Assembly (NCBI RefSeq): GCF_013304385.1
Contig: NZ_JAAITU010000001.1
Location: forward strand, 62,001-126,000
DNA length: 64,000 nucleotides
DNA from: Blautia glucerasea
GTDB taxonomy: Bacteria; Bacillota; Clostridia; Lachnospirales; Lachnospiraceae
Direction of reading: 5' to 3'
Position numbers and translations under genes: made by a program. Of this stretch, positions 16,802 through 26,086 are shown one piece after another. The notes under the pieces were generated by a model that was not told the origin of the DNA, made no database searches, and saw only the letters and a program-made list of their open reading frames with translations. Numbering within the stretch: the stretch's first letter is position 1; each line of letters starts with the position of its first letter.

Positions 16802-17887
16802 ATGGAACAGACAAGCCAGAAAGTGGATATGGATCATGTACGACTGTCAGAAGACGGCAGGTATGTAGTGATCCTGGATCAGTCAAAGCTTCCCAATCTT
16901 GCTGAGTATCTTACATTAGAGACAGCGGAAGATATTTATGAAGCAATCTTTCATCTGCGGGTGAGAGGTGCTCCGGCTATTGGAATCTGTGCAGGATATG
17001 GGATGTACTGTCTGGCCCAAACGATTGATACAGACAGCTTTGACACTTTTTATCAAAAACTGAGAGAGTATGGAGAGTATCTGAACAGCTCCCGTCCTAC
17101 GGCTGTGAATCTTAGCTGGGCGATCAACAGGATGGAACAGACTGCATACAAGCATAAAGAACTTCCTGTTAAGGAGATTGTAAAGCTTCTTGGAGAAGAA
17201 TGCAAAAAGATTCATCAGGAAGATATTGCCATGTGTAAGAAGATCTCCCAGTATGGGCTAAGTCTTATTAAAGATGGTGATGGGATCCTTACCCACTGTA
17301 ATGCAGGGCCGCTTGCAACATCCAGGTACGGTACTGCCCTTGGTCCATTGATCCTTGGGAAAGAACAGGGCATGAACTTCCATGTATTTGCAGATGAGAC
17401 CCGTCCGCTGCTTCAGGGAGCCAGACTGACCAGCTATGAACTGGATAAAGCTGGGATCGATGTTACACTGATCTGTGATAACATGGCGAGTATGGTGATG
17501 AAAAAGGGCTGGGTACAGGCCTGCTTTGTAGGCTGCGACCGTGTAGCTGCCAATGGAGATACGGCCAATAAGATCGGTACCAGCGGTGTGGCAATCCTAG
17601 CAAAGTATTATAACATTCCATTTTATGTGCTTGGACCTACTTCAACGATTGACATGAACTGCCCTACAGGAGAACAGATCAAGATCGAGGAAAGAAATCC
17701 GGACGAGATCAAGAAGATGTTTTATAAGCAGCCTATGGCTCCGGAATCTGTAAAATGTTTCAACCCTGCTTTTGATGTAACAGATCATACGCTGATCGCC
17801 GGAATCGTTACAGAAAAAGGAATCTGCAGAGCACCTTACGAAGAAAGCCTGGCTGCACTTTTTGGAGAGGAAAAGGAGGATGACTGA
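16802..17887 (+). CDS. mtnA: S-methyl-5-thioribose-1-phosphate isomerase
   Basis: A 361-residue MtnA, which converts methylthioribose-1-phosphate to methylthioribulose-1-phosphate in methionine salvage. The active-site cysteine lies in [11 protein letters not shown] and the aspartate in [12 protein letters not shown]. The frame is open from ATG 16754, but ATG 16802 is preferred because AAAGGAGG sits just before it. Its stop overlaps the next start by one base. Some family members act on other 1-phospho pentoses, such as 5-deoxyribose-1-phosphate. Confidence 0.93.
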   Translation: MEQTSQKVDMDHVRLSEDGRYVVILDQSKLPNLAEYLTLETAEDIYEAIFHLRVRGAPAIGICAGYGMYCLAQTIDTDSFDTFYQKLREYGEYLNSSRPTAVNLSWAINRMEQTAYKHKELPVKEIVKLLGEECKKIHQEDIAMCKKISQYGLSLIKDGDGILTHCNAGPLATSRYGTALGPLILGKEQGMNFHVFADETRPLLQGARLTSYELDKAGIDVTLICDNMASMVMKKGWVQACFVGCDRVAANGDTANKIGTSGVAILAKYYNIPFYVLGPTSTIDMNCPTGEQIKIEERNPDEIKKMFYKQPMAPESVKCFNPAFDVTDHTLIAGIVTEKGICRAPYEESLAALFGEEKEDD

Positions 17888-19164
17888 TGAATACCCGTTT
17901 TTATAATGCCAGGATCCTGGATAAGGATTTTCAGATCATCCAGGGAGAACTTCATGTGGTAGGCAACAGGATTGCTTATATAGGTCCTGAAAAAACACAG
18001 GATGCTTATGGGGAAAATGCCTGGGATAGAGAGATTGATGTAAAAGAGAACCTGCTGATCCCTGGGTTTAAGGATGCACATACCCATTCAGCCATGACCT
18101 TTCTTAGGTCTTTTGCAGATGACCTGCCTTTGCTGGATTGGCTGAATAAGCAGATTTTTCCCATGGAAGCTAAGTTAGTGCCTGAGGATGTGTATCATCT
18201 GTCAAAGCTGGCGATCCTGGAGTATCTTACCAGTGGGATCACTTCTAACTTTGATATGTATTTTTATCCTGAGCAGATCGCAAAGGCAAGTGTAGACTGT
18301 GGATTCCGTACAGTTCTGGTATCTCCTATGAATGACTTTTCATCCAGTCCAAGGGAGATGGAAGAGGACTACATAAAGTATAATGCGTATGATCCGCTGA
18401 TCCGCTATTGTCTGGGCTTTCATGCAGAATATACCACAAGCCAGGACCGGCTGAAAGAAGTGGCTAGACTTGCACAGAAATATCAGGCACCTGTGTTCAC
18501 CCATAATTCTGAGACAGAAGCAGAGGTACGTCAGTGTATCGAAAGAAATGGTGTTACACCAACCCAGTATCTTGACAAACTGGGTGTGTGGGAGTATGGC
18601 GGAGGTGGTTATCACTGCGTATATATGACCCAGGAAGATTTGGACATATTTAAGAGAAGAAAGCTGTATGTGGTGACAAATCCTGGCTCAAATACCAAGC
18701 TTGCCAGTGGAATCGCTCCTGTACAGAAAATGCTGGATCTGGGCATTCCTGTGGCTGTTGGTACAGACGGACCGGCTAGCAACAACTGCCTGGATATGTT
18801 CAGGGAAATGTTTCTTGTCACCGGACTTGCGAAGCTGCGTGCAAAAGATGCTTCCGCTGTAGGGGCAGATCAGGTTCTTAAAATGGCTGTATCAGAGGGA
18901 GCCAGATGCTGCGGTCTGGACGATTGTGACTGCCTTGCAGAAGGAAAACTGGCAGATCTTGTTATGATCGATCTTCACAGGCCGAATATGCAGCCTGAGA
19001 ATAACCTGGTAAAGAATCTTGTATACAGTGGAAGTAAGGAAAATGTAAAGCTTACTATGGTTAATGGAAGTATTCTTTATGAAGATGGGTTATTCAGCAT
19101 AGGAGAGGATCCGGAAGAGATTTATGCAAAGGCAAATGAGATCATCCGGAAATACAGAGCATGA
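17887..19164 (+). CDS. Amidohydrolase, MTA/SAH deaminase-like
   Basis: A 425-residue zinc amidohydrolase of the MtaD/SsnA/TRZ group. Metal ligands are visible in DAHTHSAM (HxH), GFHAEYTTS, FTHNSETEAE and GTDGPASNN. Relatives deaminate methylthioadenosine, S-adenosylhomocysteine or 5'-deoxyadenosine. Overlap with mtnA and nearness to the nucleoside phosphorylase support an MTA-type substrate; guanine-like substrates remain possible. Its 3' end overlaps trmO by 4 bp. Confidence 0.87.
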   Translation: MNTRFYNARILDKDFQIIQGELHVVGNRIAYIGPEKTQDAYGENAWDREIDVKENLLIPGFKDAHTHSAMTFLRSFADDLPLLDWLNKQIFPMEAKLVPEDVYHLSKLAILEYLTSGITSNFDMYFYPEQIAKASVDCGFRTVLVSPMNDFSSSPREMEEDYIKYNAYDPLIRYCLGFHAEYTTSQDRLKEVARLAQKYQAPVFTHNSETEAEVRQCIERNGVTPTQYLDKLGVWEYGGGGYHCVYMTQEDLDIFKRRKLYVVTNPGSNTKLASGIAPVQKMLDLGIPVAVGTDGPASNNCLDMFREMFLVTGLAKLRAKDASAVGADQVLKMAVSEGARCCGLDDCDCLAEGKLADLVMIDLHRPNMQPENNLVKNLVYSGSKENVKLTMVNGSILYEDGLFSIGEDPEEIYAKANEIIRKYRA

Positions 19165-19856
19165 AGGTAATTGCACACATCCAGAATGATTTCCCATCAA
19201 AGTTCGGGATTCCTCATCAAAGTGGAAGGATCAGGGAATTGAAGGCGAAGATTGTATTTGAACCGGAATACAGAAAGCCAGAGGCATTTCGCGGATTGGA
19301 AGAATACACATATATCTGGCTGATCTGGGAATTCTCACAGGCTGTGCGGGATGACTGGTCTCCTACGGTCCGGCCTCCAAGGCTTGGTGGAAATATACGA
19401 AAAGGAGTTTTTGCCACAAGATCCCCTTATCGGCCCAATCCGGTAGGCCTTTCGGCTGTAAAACTGGAAAAGGTGGAATATACAAAGGAACTTGGGCCTG
19501 TACTGTATGTTTCAGGAGCAGATCTGATGAATGATACTCCCATTTATGACATAAAGCCCTATCTTCCTGAGGCAGACAGCCATCCGGAGGGCAGGGCCGG
19601 CTTTACAGAAAGAATACAGGATCATAAGCTGGAAGTGGATTTCCCAGAGGGGCTGTTAAGAAGAGTTCCAGAAGAATTGCGAAAAGCGCTGGTGGCTGTG
19701 CTGGCAGATGATCCACGACCAGGCTACCAGAAAGACCCTGACAGGGAATATGGCATGGCATTCGGCAGACAAGATATCCATTTTAAAGTTGTGGGAAATA
19801 TTCTGACAGTGCTGGATGTGACAGAGAGCATAAACAAGAAGCCCAAGGAAAAGTAA
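19161..19856 (+). CDS. trmO: tRNA (t6A37) methyltransferase TrmO
   Basis: A 231-residue protein of the TsaA/TrmO family, which uses S-adenosylmethionine to N6-methylate threonylcarbamoyladenosine at tRNA position 37. Core motifs are FPSKFGIPHQSG, YIWLIWEFSQ and the RSPYRPNPVGLSAVKL loop. The C-terminal extension (about 150-225) is typical of the longer bacterial form. It overlaps the amidohydrolase gene by 4 bp and is probably read from the same transcript. Confidence 0.93.
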   Translation: MKVIAHIQNDFPSKFGIPHQSGRIRELKAKIVFEPEYRKPEAFRGLEEYTYIWLIWEFSQAVRDDWSPTVRPPRLGGNIRKGVFATRSPYRPNPVGLSAVKLEKVEYTKELGPVLYVSGADLMNDTPIYDIKPYLPEADSHPEGRAGFTERIQDHKLEVDFPEGLLRRVPEELRKALVAVLADDPRPGYQKDPDREYGMAFGRQDIHFKVVGNILTVLDVTESINKKPKEK

Positions 19857-19991
19857 AAACAGTTGCGCTTGTGTGACTTTAAATCTTGGAAACTGTGATT
19901 TTAATCTTAAAAGAAGTACTTGCAAATTTTGTTACTTTTTTTTACAATAGCGTCAGTGCATTATAAAAAGCAGCGAGGAGTAATTACTATT

Positions 19992-21311
19992 ATGAAAAAA
20001 GTTGTAAAATTTGGAGGAAGCTCTCTTGCCAATGCGGAACAGTTCCAAAAGGTAGGGGAGATCATCAGAAGCGAGGAAAGCCGCAGATACGTTGTACCTT
20101 CTGCACCGGGAAAGCGTTTTGACGGAGATACAAAGGTAACAGACATGCTGTATTCCTGCTATGAAGCTGCTGAAGCAGGCCAAGAATTTGACGGAAAGCT
20201 TCAGGAGATCAAGGAGCGTTTCCAGGAGATCATCCGGGGACTTTCTCTTGAACTTTCCTTGGATAGTGAATTTGAGCAGATTGCGGCTGATTTTTCAGCA
20301 CATGCAGGGAAAGAGTATGCTGCATCAAGAGGAGAATTTCTCAATGGTAAAGTAATGGCAGCCTATCTTGGTTATGAGTTTGTGGATGCTGCAGAAGTGA
20401 TCCGTTTTGATAAGAACGGGGTTCTTGAGGCTGAAAAGACTAATAAGCTTCTTGGAAAAAGACTGGCAAAATGTGAAAAAGCAGTTATTCCAGGGTTCTA
20501 CGGGGCTGAGGATGGCGGGAAGGTACGGACCTTTTCAAGAGGTGGTTCAGATGTGACAGGATCTCTTGTTGCAAAGGCGATCATGGCGGATATGTATGAG
20601 AACTGGACAGATGTATCCGGATTTCTGGTAACAGACCCAAGGATCGTGGATAATCCGGCAGTGATCGAGACGATTACCTATCGTGAACTTCGTGAGTTAT
20701 CTTATATGGGAGCAACGGTTCTTCATGAGGATGCCATCTTTCCTGTAAGAAAAGAAGGGATTCCCATTAATATCCGTAATACCAACCACCCGGAGGACAA
20801 GGGCACATTCATTGTAGAAAGTACCTGCAGAAAGCCTAAGTATACCATTACCGGTATTGCAGGAAAGAAAGGCTTCTGTTCTATCAACATTGAAAAATCC
20901 ATGATGAACAGTGAGATCGGATTCGGACGTAAAGTGCTTCAGGTATTTGAAGACCAGGGCATCAGCTTTGAGCATATTCCGTCAGGCATTGATACGCTCA
21001 CCGTTTATGTGCATCAGGATGAATTTGAGGAAAAGGAACAGCAGGTGATCGCAGGGATTCACCGGGCTGTATCTCCGGATTTTGTGGAAATGGAGTCAGA
21101 TCTGGCATTGATCGCCGTAGTAGGACGGGGAATGAAGTCCACCAGAGGAACTGCCGGAAGGATTTTTTCAGCATTAGCACATGCTAATGTAAATGTTAAG
21201 ATGATCGATCAGGGTTCCAGTGAGCTGAATATTATCATTGGTGTGGAAAATAGAGATTTTGAGACTGCAATAAAAGCAATTTATGATATTTTTGTTCTTA
21301 CTCAGATGTAA
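19992..21311 (+). CDS. Aspartokinase
   Basis: A 439-residue aspartate kinase, first enzyme of the lysine, threonine and methionine pathway. It opens with VVKFGGSSLANAEQF, has the kinase motif RTFSRGGSDVTGSLVAKA near residue 180, and ends in two ACT domains (about 300-439) that bind feedback amino acids. ATG 19992 is preferred over an upstream in-frame start because GAGGAG lies before it. No lysine riboswitch or T-box was seen in the 135-bp upstream gap. A terminator follows. Confidence 0.93.
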   Translation: MKKVVKFGGSSLANAEQFQKVGEIIRSEESRRYVVPSAPGKRFDGDTKVTDMLYSCYEAAEAGQEFDGKLQEIKERFQEIIRGLSLELSLDSEFEQIAADFSAHAGKEYAASRGEFLNGKVMAAYLGYEFVDAAEVIRFDKNGVLEAEKTNKLLGKRLAKCEKAVIPGFYGAEDGGKVRTFSRGGSDVTGSLVAKAIMADMYENWTDVSGFLVTDPRIVDNPAVIETITYRELRELSYMGATVLHEDAIFPVRKEGIPINIRNTNHPEDKGTFIVESTCRKPKYTITGIAGKKGFCSINIEKSMMNSEIGFGRKVLQVFEDQGISFEHIPSGIDTLTVYVHQDEFEEKEQQVIAGIHRAVSPDFVEMESDLALIAVVGRGMKSTRGTAGRIFSALAHANVNVKMIDQGSSELNIIIGVENRDFETAIKAIYDIFVLTQM

Positions 21312-21318
21312 AAGAAGA

Positions 21319-21352
21319 GGGCTGCCGTAACAGGCAGTTCTTTTTTTGTCTT
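21319..21352 (+). terminator. Rho-independent terminator after aspartokinase
   Basis: GGCTGCC/GGCAGTT arms around a short loop, followed by seven T. Confidence 0.8.
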
Positions 21353-21377
21353 TTTATGTTCGTCCCGTTTTATAGCC

Positions 21378-21427
21378 TTGACTGTAAAGAACATTTGTTC
21401 TATTATAGCGATACGAACAAATGTTTG
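21378..21427 (+). promoter_or_regulatory. SOS promoter with two LexA boxes
   Basis: TTGACT (21378-21383) and TATTAT (21401-21406) are separated by 17 bp. The perfect palindrome AGAACATTTGTTCT (21388-21401) fills the spacer, and a second box CGAACAAATGTTTG lies at 21414-21427 over the expected start of transcription. Both fit the Gram-positive LexA/DinR consensus GAAC-N4-GTTC, the second with one mismatch. Strong repression by LexA and induction by DNA damage are expected. Confidence 0.88.
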
Positions 21428-21461
21428 CAGCAATCAATGGAGGAAAGGTACGGGACAGGTT

Positions 21462-22772
21462 ATGGTAATTCAGGAATCAATGGGACTGATGGAGAAGCTG
21501 AGGATACTGGCAGATGGAGCCAAGTATGATGTGGCTTGTACTTCCAGCGGTGTTGACAGGAGTGGCAGTTTTGAAGGGATGGGCAACAGCATTGCTGCCG
21601 GGATCTGCCACAGCTTTTCTGCTGATGGGAGATGTATCAGCCTTTTAAAGATCTTATATACCAATGAATGTGTATATGATTGTAAATACTGTGTGAACAG
21701 AGCTTCTAATGATGTGGTCAGGACTAGCTTTACTCCGGAAGAAGTATGCAGCTTAACTATGGAGTTTTACAGACGTAATTATATTGAGGGATTATTTTTA
21801 AGCTCCGGAGTCAAGGGAAGTCCTGATCATACCATGGAAGAGCTTTGCAGGACTGTACAGCTTTTAAGAACAAAGTACCATTTTCATGGCTATATTCACC
21901 TGAAGGCTATTCCGGGGGCATCGCCGGATCTGATCCGGCAGGCAGGATATCTGGCAGACAGAATGAGTGTGAATCTGGAACTGCCTACAGCAGATGGGCT
22001 GAGACGGCTTGCTCCCCACAAAAGCAGACAGACTATTTTAAGACCTATGCGGCAGATACAGCTCCAACGGGATGCCAGTAAGGAAGAACTGACCTTATTT
22101 AAGCATGCACCACAGTTTGTGCCTGCCGGCCAGAGTACTCAGATGATCATAGGGGCATCTGGGGAGAATGATTACCAGATTCTGTCTGTGGCAGAGTCTC
22201 TTTATCAGAAATATTCATTAAAAAGAGTATTTTATTCAGCTTTTGTTGCAGTGAATAAAGACAAAGCCCTTCCGGCAGTGTATACCAAGCCCCCTCTTTT
22301 AAGAGAACACAGGCTATATCAGGCAGACTGGCTGCTGCGGTTTTACGGATTTAAGGCTTCTGAGCTTTTATCTGAATCCAGACCTGATTTTGATCTTCAG
22401 CTGGATCCAAAGTGCAACTGGGCAATACGCCATCTGGAATATTTTCCGGTGGAGATCAATACAGCCGGGTATTATCAGCTCCTTCGGGTCCCTGGGATCG
22501 GTGACAGATCTGCCAGGAGGATTGTAGGCGCAAGAAAGACGCATTCTCTGGATTTTACCGATTTACAGAAGATCGGAGTAGTTCTGAAGCGTGCATTATA
22601 TTTTATTACCTGCAATGGCAGGATGATGTACAGGACTAAGCTGGAAGAAGATTATATTATCCGGAATATAACAGATGCCAGGAGACCAGAGCAGCTTCTT
22701 TACAGTACCTGCCGGCAGCTTTCTTTTTTTGACCGAGAAGAGGATGGGATTGAGAGGAGGTATGCTTTGTGA
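21462..22772 (+). CDS. Putative DNA modification/repair radical SAM protein
   Basis: A 436-residue radical SAM enzyme. The cluster motif C-x3-C-x2-C is visible as CVYDCKYC (about residue 71). A helix-hairpin-helix DNA-binding motif, LLRVPGIGDRSARRIVGARK, lies near the C-terminus. The layout matches the family annotated as putative DNA modification/repair radical SAM protein (TIGR03916), normally paired with a DUF4130 protein as here. The reaction is unknown. ATG 21462 follows GGAGGAAAGG. Two LexA boxes in its promoter support a DNA-damage role. Confidence 0.88.
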   Translation: MVIQESMGLMEKLRILADGAKYDVACTSSGVDRSGSFEGMGNSIAAGICHSFSADGRCISLLKILYTNECVYDCKYCVNRASNDVVRTSFTPEEVCSLTMEFYRRNYIEGLFLSSGVKGSPDHTMEELCRTVQLLRTKYHFHGYIHLKAIPGASPDLIRQAGYLADRMSVNLELPTADGLRRLAPHKSRQTILRPMRQIQLQRDASKEELTLFKHAPQFVPAGQSTQMIIGASGENDYQILSVAESLYQKYSLKRVFYSAFVAVNKDKALPAVYTKPPLLREHRLYQADWLLRFYGFKASELLSESRPDFDLQLDPKCNWAIRHLEYFPVEINTAGYYQLLRVPGIGDRSARRIVGARKTHSLDFTDLQKIGVVLKRALYFITCNGRMMYRTKLEEDYIIRNITDARRPEQLLYSTCRQLSFFDREEDGIERRYAL

Positions 22773-23536
22773 ATCAGGAGAAGACAGTGTTTATCTGCGA
22801 GGATAGTACAGAGGGGATTTTTACGGCTGTATATGACGGATGGATGGAAGCTAAAAAGGTGCAGATTCAGATCCGTACCTGTGAGCCGGAGAATATGGAA
22901 CTTTTTACCAGATTACATCATGTACGGTCAGACAGCGAGAAAGCCGGGCGGGTAACGAGAACTATTCTGAAGAATCTGGGATCTGCCGTCTGCCAGGATT
23001 TGTGGTATGCAGCAGCCTCTTCGGATCCGGATCGTGGAACTGCGGTTTTTTATACTCTTTATAAGTCTTTTTTCCATGGAAAGTGGGATCCCGGCATCAT
23101 GGAAGATGTAGCAGATGCTTATGTGGGACAGGTATCACGATTAAGAACCAGAGTCTGGAGAGAATTGCATCATTACTATGGATTTTTAAGGTTCAGGGAA
23201 ATCGGCGGTCAGGTACTTTTTTCTGAAATAGAGCCTGCTAATGATATCCTGGAAATGCTGGGCACACATTTTCAAGACCGTTTTCAAGGCGAGAACTGGA
23301 TGATTTATGATAAGAAAAGAAAAAAGGCAATGATACATCCTGTGCAGTCTGCCTGCACTGTGATTCAGAACGTACAGCCTAAGGTGACAGACCAGACGCC
23401 GGGAAATCCGGAGATTTATGAAGATTTGTGGAGGGTATTCTGCAGTGCTATTACTATTCCGGAAAGGAAGAATACAGCACTTCAGCAGCAGCTTCTGCCT
23501 TTGAAATACAGAAGGAACATGGTGGAATTTACATAA
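22769..23536 (+). CDS. DUF4130 / TIGR03915 DNA metabolism protein
   Basis: A 255-residue partner of the radical SAM protein. Features are VFICEDSTEGIFTAVYDGW at the N-terminus, R-x-LHHYYGFLRFRE in the middle and IYDKKRKKAMIHP near residue 180. This matches the probable DNA metabolism protein family, which in other bacteria can be fused to a uracil-DNA glycosylase-like domain; that domain is absent here. It starts with GTG and overlaps the radical SAM gene by 4 bp, so the two are coupled. Confidence 0.85.
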   Translation: MNQEKTVFICEDSTEGIFTAVYDGWMEAKKVQIQIRTCEPENMELFTRLHHVRSDSEKAGRVTRTILKNLGSAVCQDLWYAAASSDPDRGTAVFYTLYKSFFHGKWDPGIMEDVADAYVGQVSRLRTRVWRELHHYYGFLRFREIGGQVLFSEIEPANDILEMLGTHFQDRFQGENWMIYDKKRKKAMIHPVQSACTVIQNVQPKVTDQTPGNPEIYEDLWRVFCSAITIPERKNTALQQQLLPLKYRRNMVEFT

Positions 23537-23619
23537 TGTATGTGTTACAATATCCATCAGCAAAGCGGATATAACTATCCGGCTTGACTATGTGAGAGGG
23601 CAAGAGATACTGTATCAGA

Positions 23620-25986
23620 ATGAAAATGGCTAAACCTGTATTTCGTATTTCAGTAAGGAACCTGGTAGAATTTATTTTAAGAAGCGGTGACATTGATAAC
23701 CGGCACAGTGTATCGGATAAGGAAGCCATGCAGAAAGGAAGCCGCATCCATCGCAAGATACAGAAAAGAATGGGGGCCGGTTATCAGGCTGAGGTCAGCC
23801 TGAAATGGAAAACAGAATATGAAGATCTGATCATCCTTGTAGAAGGGCGGGCTGACGGGATTTTTACGAAGGATGATATTACAGTTATTGATGAGATAAA
23901 AGGGATCGCATCAGATCCGGAGCAGATGGAAGCACCGGTTTTGGTTCATAAGGCCCAGGCAATGTGTTATGCCAGGATGTATGGGGAGATGGAATCTCTG
24001 GATCAGATTGATATCCAGATGACTTATGTGAACCTTGATACAGAACAGATACATAGATTCGGTGAGTCATTTATGCTGGAGGAACTAAAAGACTGGTATC
24101 AGAAACTTCTTGACCGTTACCACAAATGGGTTTCTTATCAGCTTCAATGGAAAGAGCTGCGGAATCACTCCATGCAGGATCTTGAATTTCCATTTCCGTA
24201 CAGAGATGGGCAGAGGCAGATGGTTAGTAGTGTCTACCATGCCATATCTGCGGAAAAGCAGATCTTTATCCAGGCACCTACAGGTGTGGGGAAGACCATA
24301 TCCACCATTTTTCCGGCAGTGCGGGCAGTGGGGGAAGGACATGGTGAGCAGATATTTTATCTTACTGCCAAGACGATTGCCAGAACCGTAGCAGAAGAGA
24401 CTTTTTCATTTTTGAAGGAAAAAGGTCTGAAGTTTAAGGTGATCACTTTGACTGCCAAGGAAAAAATCTGTTTTCAGGAAGAAACAGAGTGTAATCCAAA
24501 GGCCTGCCCATATGCTAAAGGTCACTTTGACCGGATCAATGAATGTGTTTATGAGTTATGGACCTCCGGACACAGCTATGACAGAGATTCGCTCCAGGAT
24601 CAGGCAAGAAAATGGCAGGTGTGCCCTTTTGAGATGAGCCTGGATCTGGCTTTATGGGCAGATGGCGTGATCTGTGATTACAATTATGTATTTGATCCCA
24701 ATGCCAGATTGAAACGGTTTTTCGGGGAAGGTGTTTCAGGCGATTATATATTTCTTATAGATGAAGCACATAATCTGGTGGAGAGAGGGAGAGAAATGTA
24801 CAGTGCTTCTGTCTGCAAGGAAGAAGTGCTGGAAGTACGAAAGAAAGTAAGGGAAAAGGCTCCGACTTTGGCAAGAAGCCTGGACAAGGTAAATCGTCAG
24901 TTGTTATCCATGCAAAAAGAATGTGAAGGCTATCAAATACTGGAGAATGCAGGAATGATACCACTTGCTATGTTGAGAGTTTTCGGAGAACTGGAGAAGT
25001 TTATGGAAGAATCGGAAAATCAGGAACTGTCAGATCAGATTCTGGATTTCTATTTTTCAGTAAGGGATTTTCTTAATATTTCCGAATTAGTAGATGATAA
25101 CTATGTGGTTTATACAGAGAACAGTGAGGATGGGAAGTTCCGCCTTCATTTGTACTGTGTAAATCCTGCAGGGAATCTGAATGCTTCCCTTGAAAAAGGA
25201 ATAAGCACAGTTTTCTTTTCCGCAACGCTTCTTCCTATGATTTATTACAGAAAGCTGTTAAGTGTACGTTCGGATGATTATGGAATCTATGTCAGGTCGC
25301 CTTTTAGTAAAGAACAAAGGTGTATCCTTACAGGTGTGGATGTGAGCAGCCGGTATACTAGGAGAAATTACAGTGAATACAGACGGATTGCAGAGTACAT
25401 AGCCAGAACAGTATGGAAGAAAAAAGGTAATTATATGATCTTTTTTCCATCATACCGGCTTTTGCAGGACGTATATAATGTTTACGAAGAAGAATTTTCT
25501 GTGGATTGGGTTAGAACAGTATGTCAGAATCCTGGCATGGGTGAAAGGGAGAGAGAAGCCTTTCTTCAGAATTTTGATATACATGACTATACGTTCGCTG
25601 CTTTTTGCATTATGGGAGGCATTTTTTCTGAGGGAATCGATCTGATTGGAGATAAGTTGATCGGTGCAGTGATCATTGGTACAGGACTGCCCCAGGTTAG
25701 TATCAGAAGGGAGATCCTGAGAGAATATTATACAGATAAAGGGGAGAACGGGTTTGATTATGCATATCGCTTTCCTGGTATGAATAAGGTACTTCAGGCA
25801 GCAGGCAGAGTGATCAGGACCAGGGAGGATACAGGTGTGATACTGCTTTTAGATGAACGTTTCGCAGACAGAAAATATGGTGAATTGTTCCCAAGGGAAT
25901 GGGATGACAGACAAAGCTGCAGCCTGGCTACACTGGAGGGCAAGCTGGAGGGATTTTGGAAAGCACTTGACAGACCGAAAAATTAG
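23620..25986 (+). CDS. XPD/DinG-type helicase with N-terminal PD-(D/E)xK nuclease domain
   Basis: A 788-residue superfamily 2 helicase. Residues about 1-165 carry a RecB/Cas4-like nuclease core (EGRADGIF and, downstream, VIDEIKG, the D...ExK pattern). Walker A is QAPTGVGKT near 220 and the DEAH box is LIDEAHNL near 380. Between them, cysteines in ECNPKACPYA and CPFE fit the XPD/DinG iron-sulfur cluster. Such enzymes unwind damaged or branched DNA 5' to 3'. It starts 83 bp after the DUF4130 gene and may share its SOS control. ATG 23626 is an alternative start. Confidence 0.87.
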   Translation: MKMAKPVFRISVRNLVEFILRSGDIDNRHSVSDKEAMQKGSRIHRKIQKRMGAGYQAEVSLKWKTEYEDLIILVEGRADGIFTKDDITVIDEIKGIASDPEQMEAPVLVHKAQAMCYARMYGEMESLDQIDIQMTYVNLDTEQIHRFGESFMLEELKDWYQKLLDRYHKWVSYQLQWKELRNHSMQDLEFPFPYRDGQRQMVSSVYHAISAEKQIFIQAPTGVGKTISTIFPAVRAVGEGHGEQIFYLTAKTIARTVAEETFSFLKEKGLKFKVITLTAKEKICFQEETECNPKACPYAKGHFDRINECVYELWTSGHSYDRDSLQDQARKWQVCPFEMSLDLALWADGVICDYNYVFDPNARLKRFFGEGVSGDYIFLIDEAHNLVERGREMYSASVCKEEVLEVRKKVREKAPTLARSLDKVNRQLLSMQKECEGYQILENAGMIPLAMLRVFGELEKFMEESENQELSDQILDFYFSVRDFLNISELVDDNYVVYTENSEDGKFRLHLYCVNPAGNLNASLEKGISTVFFSATLLPMIYYRKLLSVRSDDYGIYVRSPFSKEQRCILTGVDVSSRYTRRNYSEYRRIAEYIARTVWKKKGNYMIFFPSYRLLQDVYNVYEEEFSVDWVRTVCQNPGMGEREREAFLQNFDIHDYTFAAFCIMGGIFSEGIDLIGDKLIGAVIIGTGLPQVSIRREILREYYTDKGENGFDYAYRFPGMNKVLQAAGRVIRTREDTGVILLLDERFADRKYGELFPREWDDRQSCSLATLEGKLEGFWKALDRPKN

Positions 25987-26086
25987 GGTATACTTTTGTT
26001 ATATTTTTAGCATGGGAAAGTTTATGAGTTTATAGGTTTTTCGGTGAAAAAAGTGATTATACACATACAAAACAGGAGGTAATCTC

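Noticed and set aside
19857-19991. Lysine riboswitch before aspartokinase
   Set aside because: The 135-bp gap is too short and shows no lysine aptamer features.
25987-26086. glmS ribozyme upstream of glmS
   Set aside because: The gap is only 100 bp and has no glmS ribozyme core; it holds an AT-rich stretch and an AGGAGG site.
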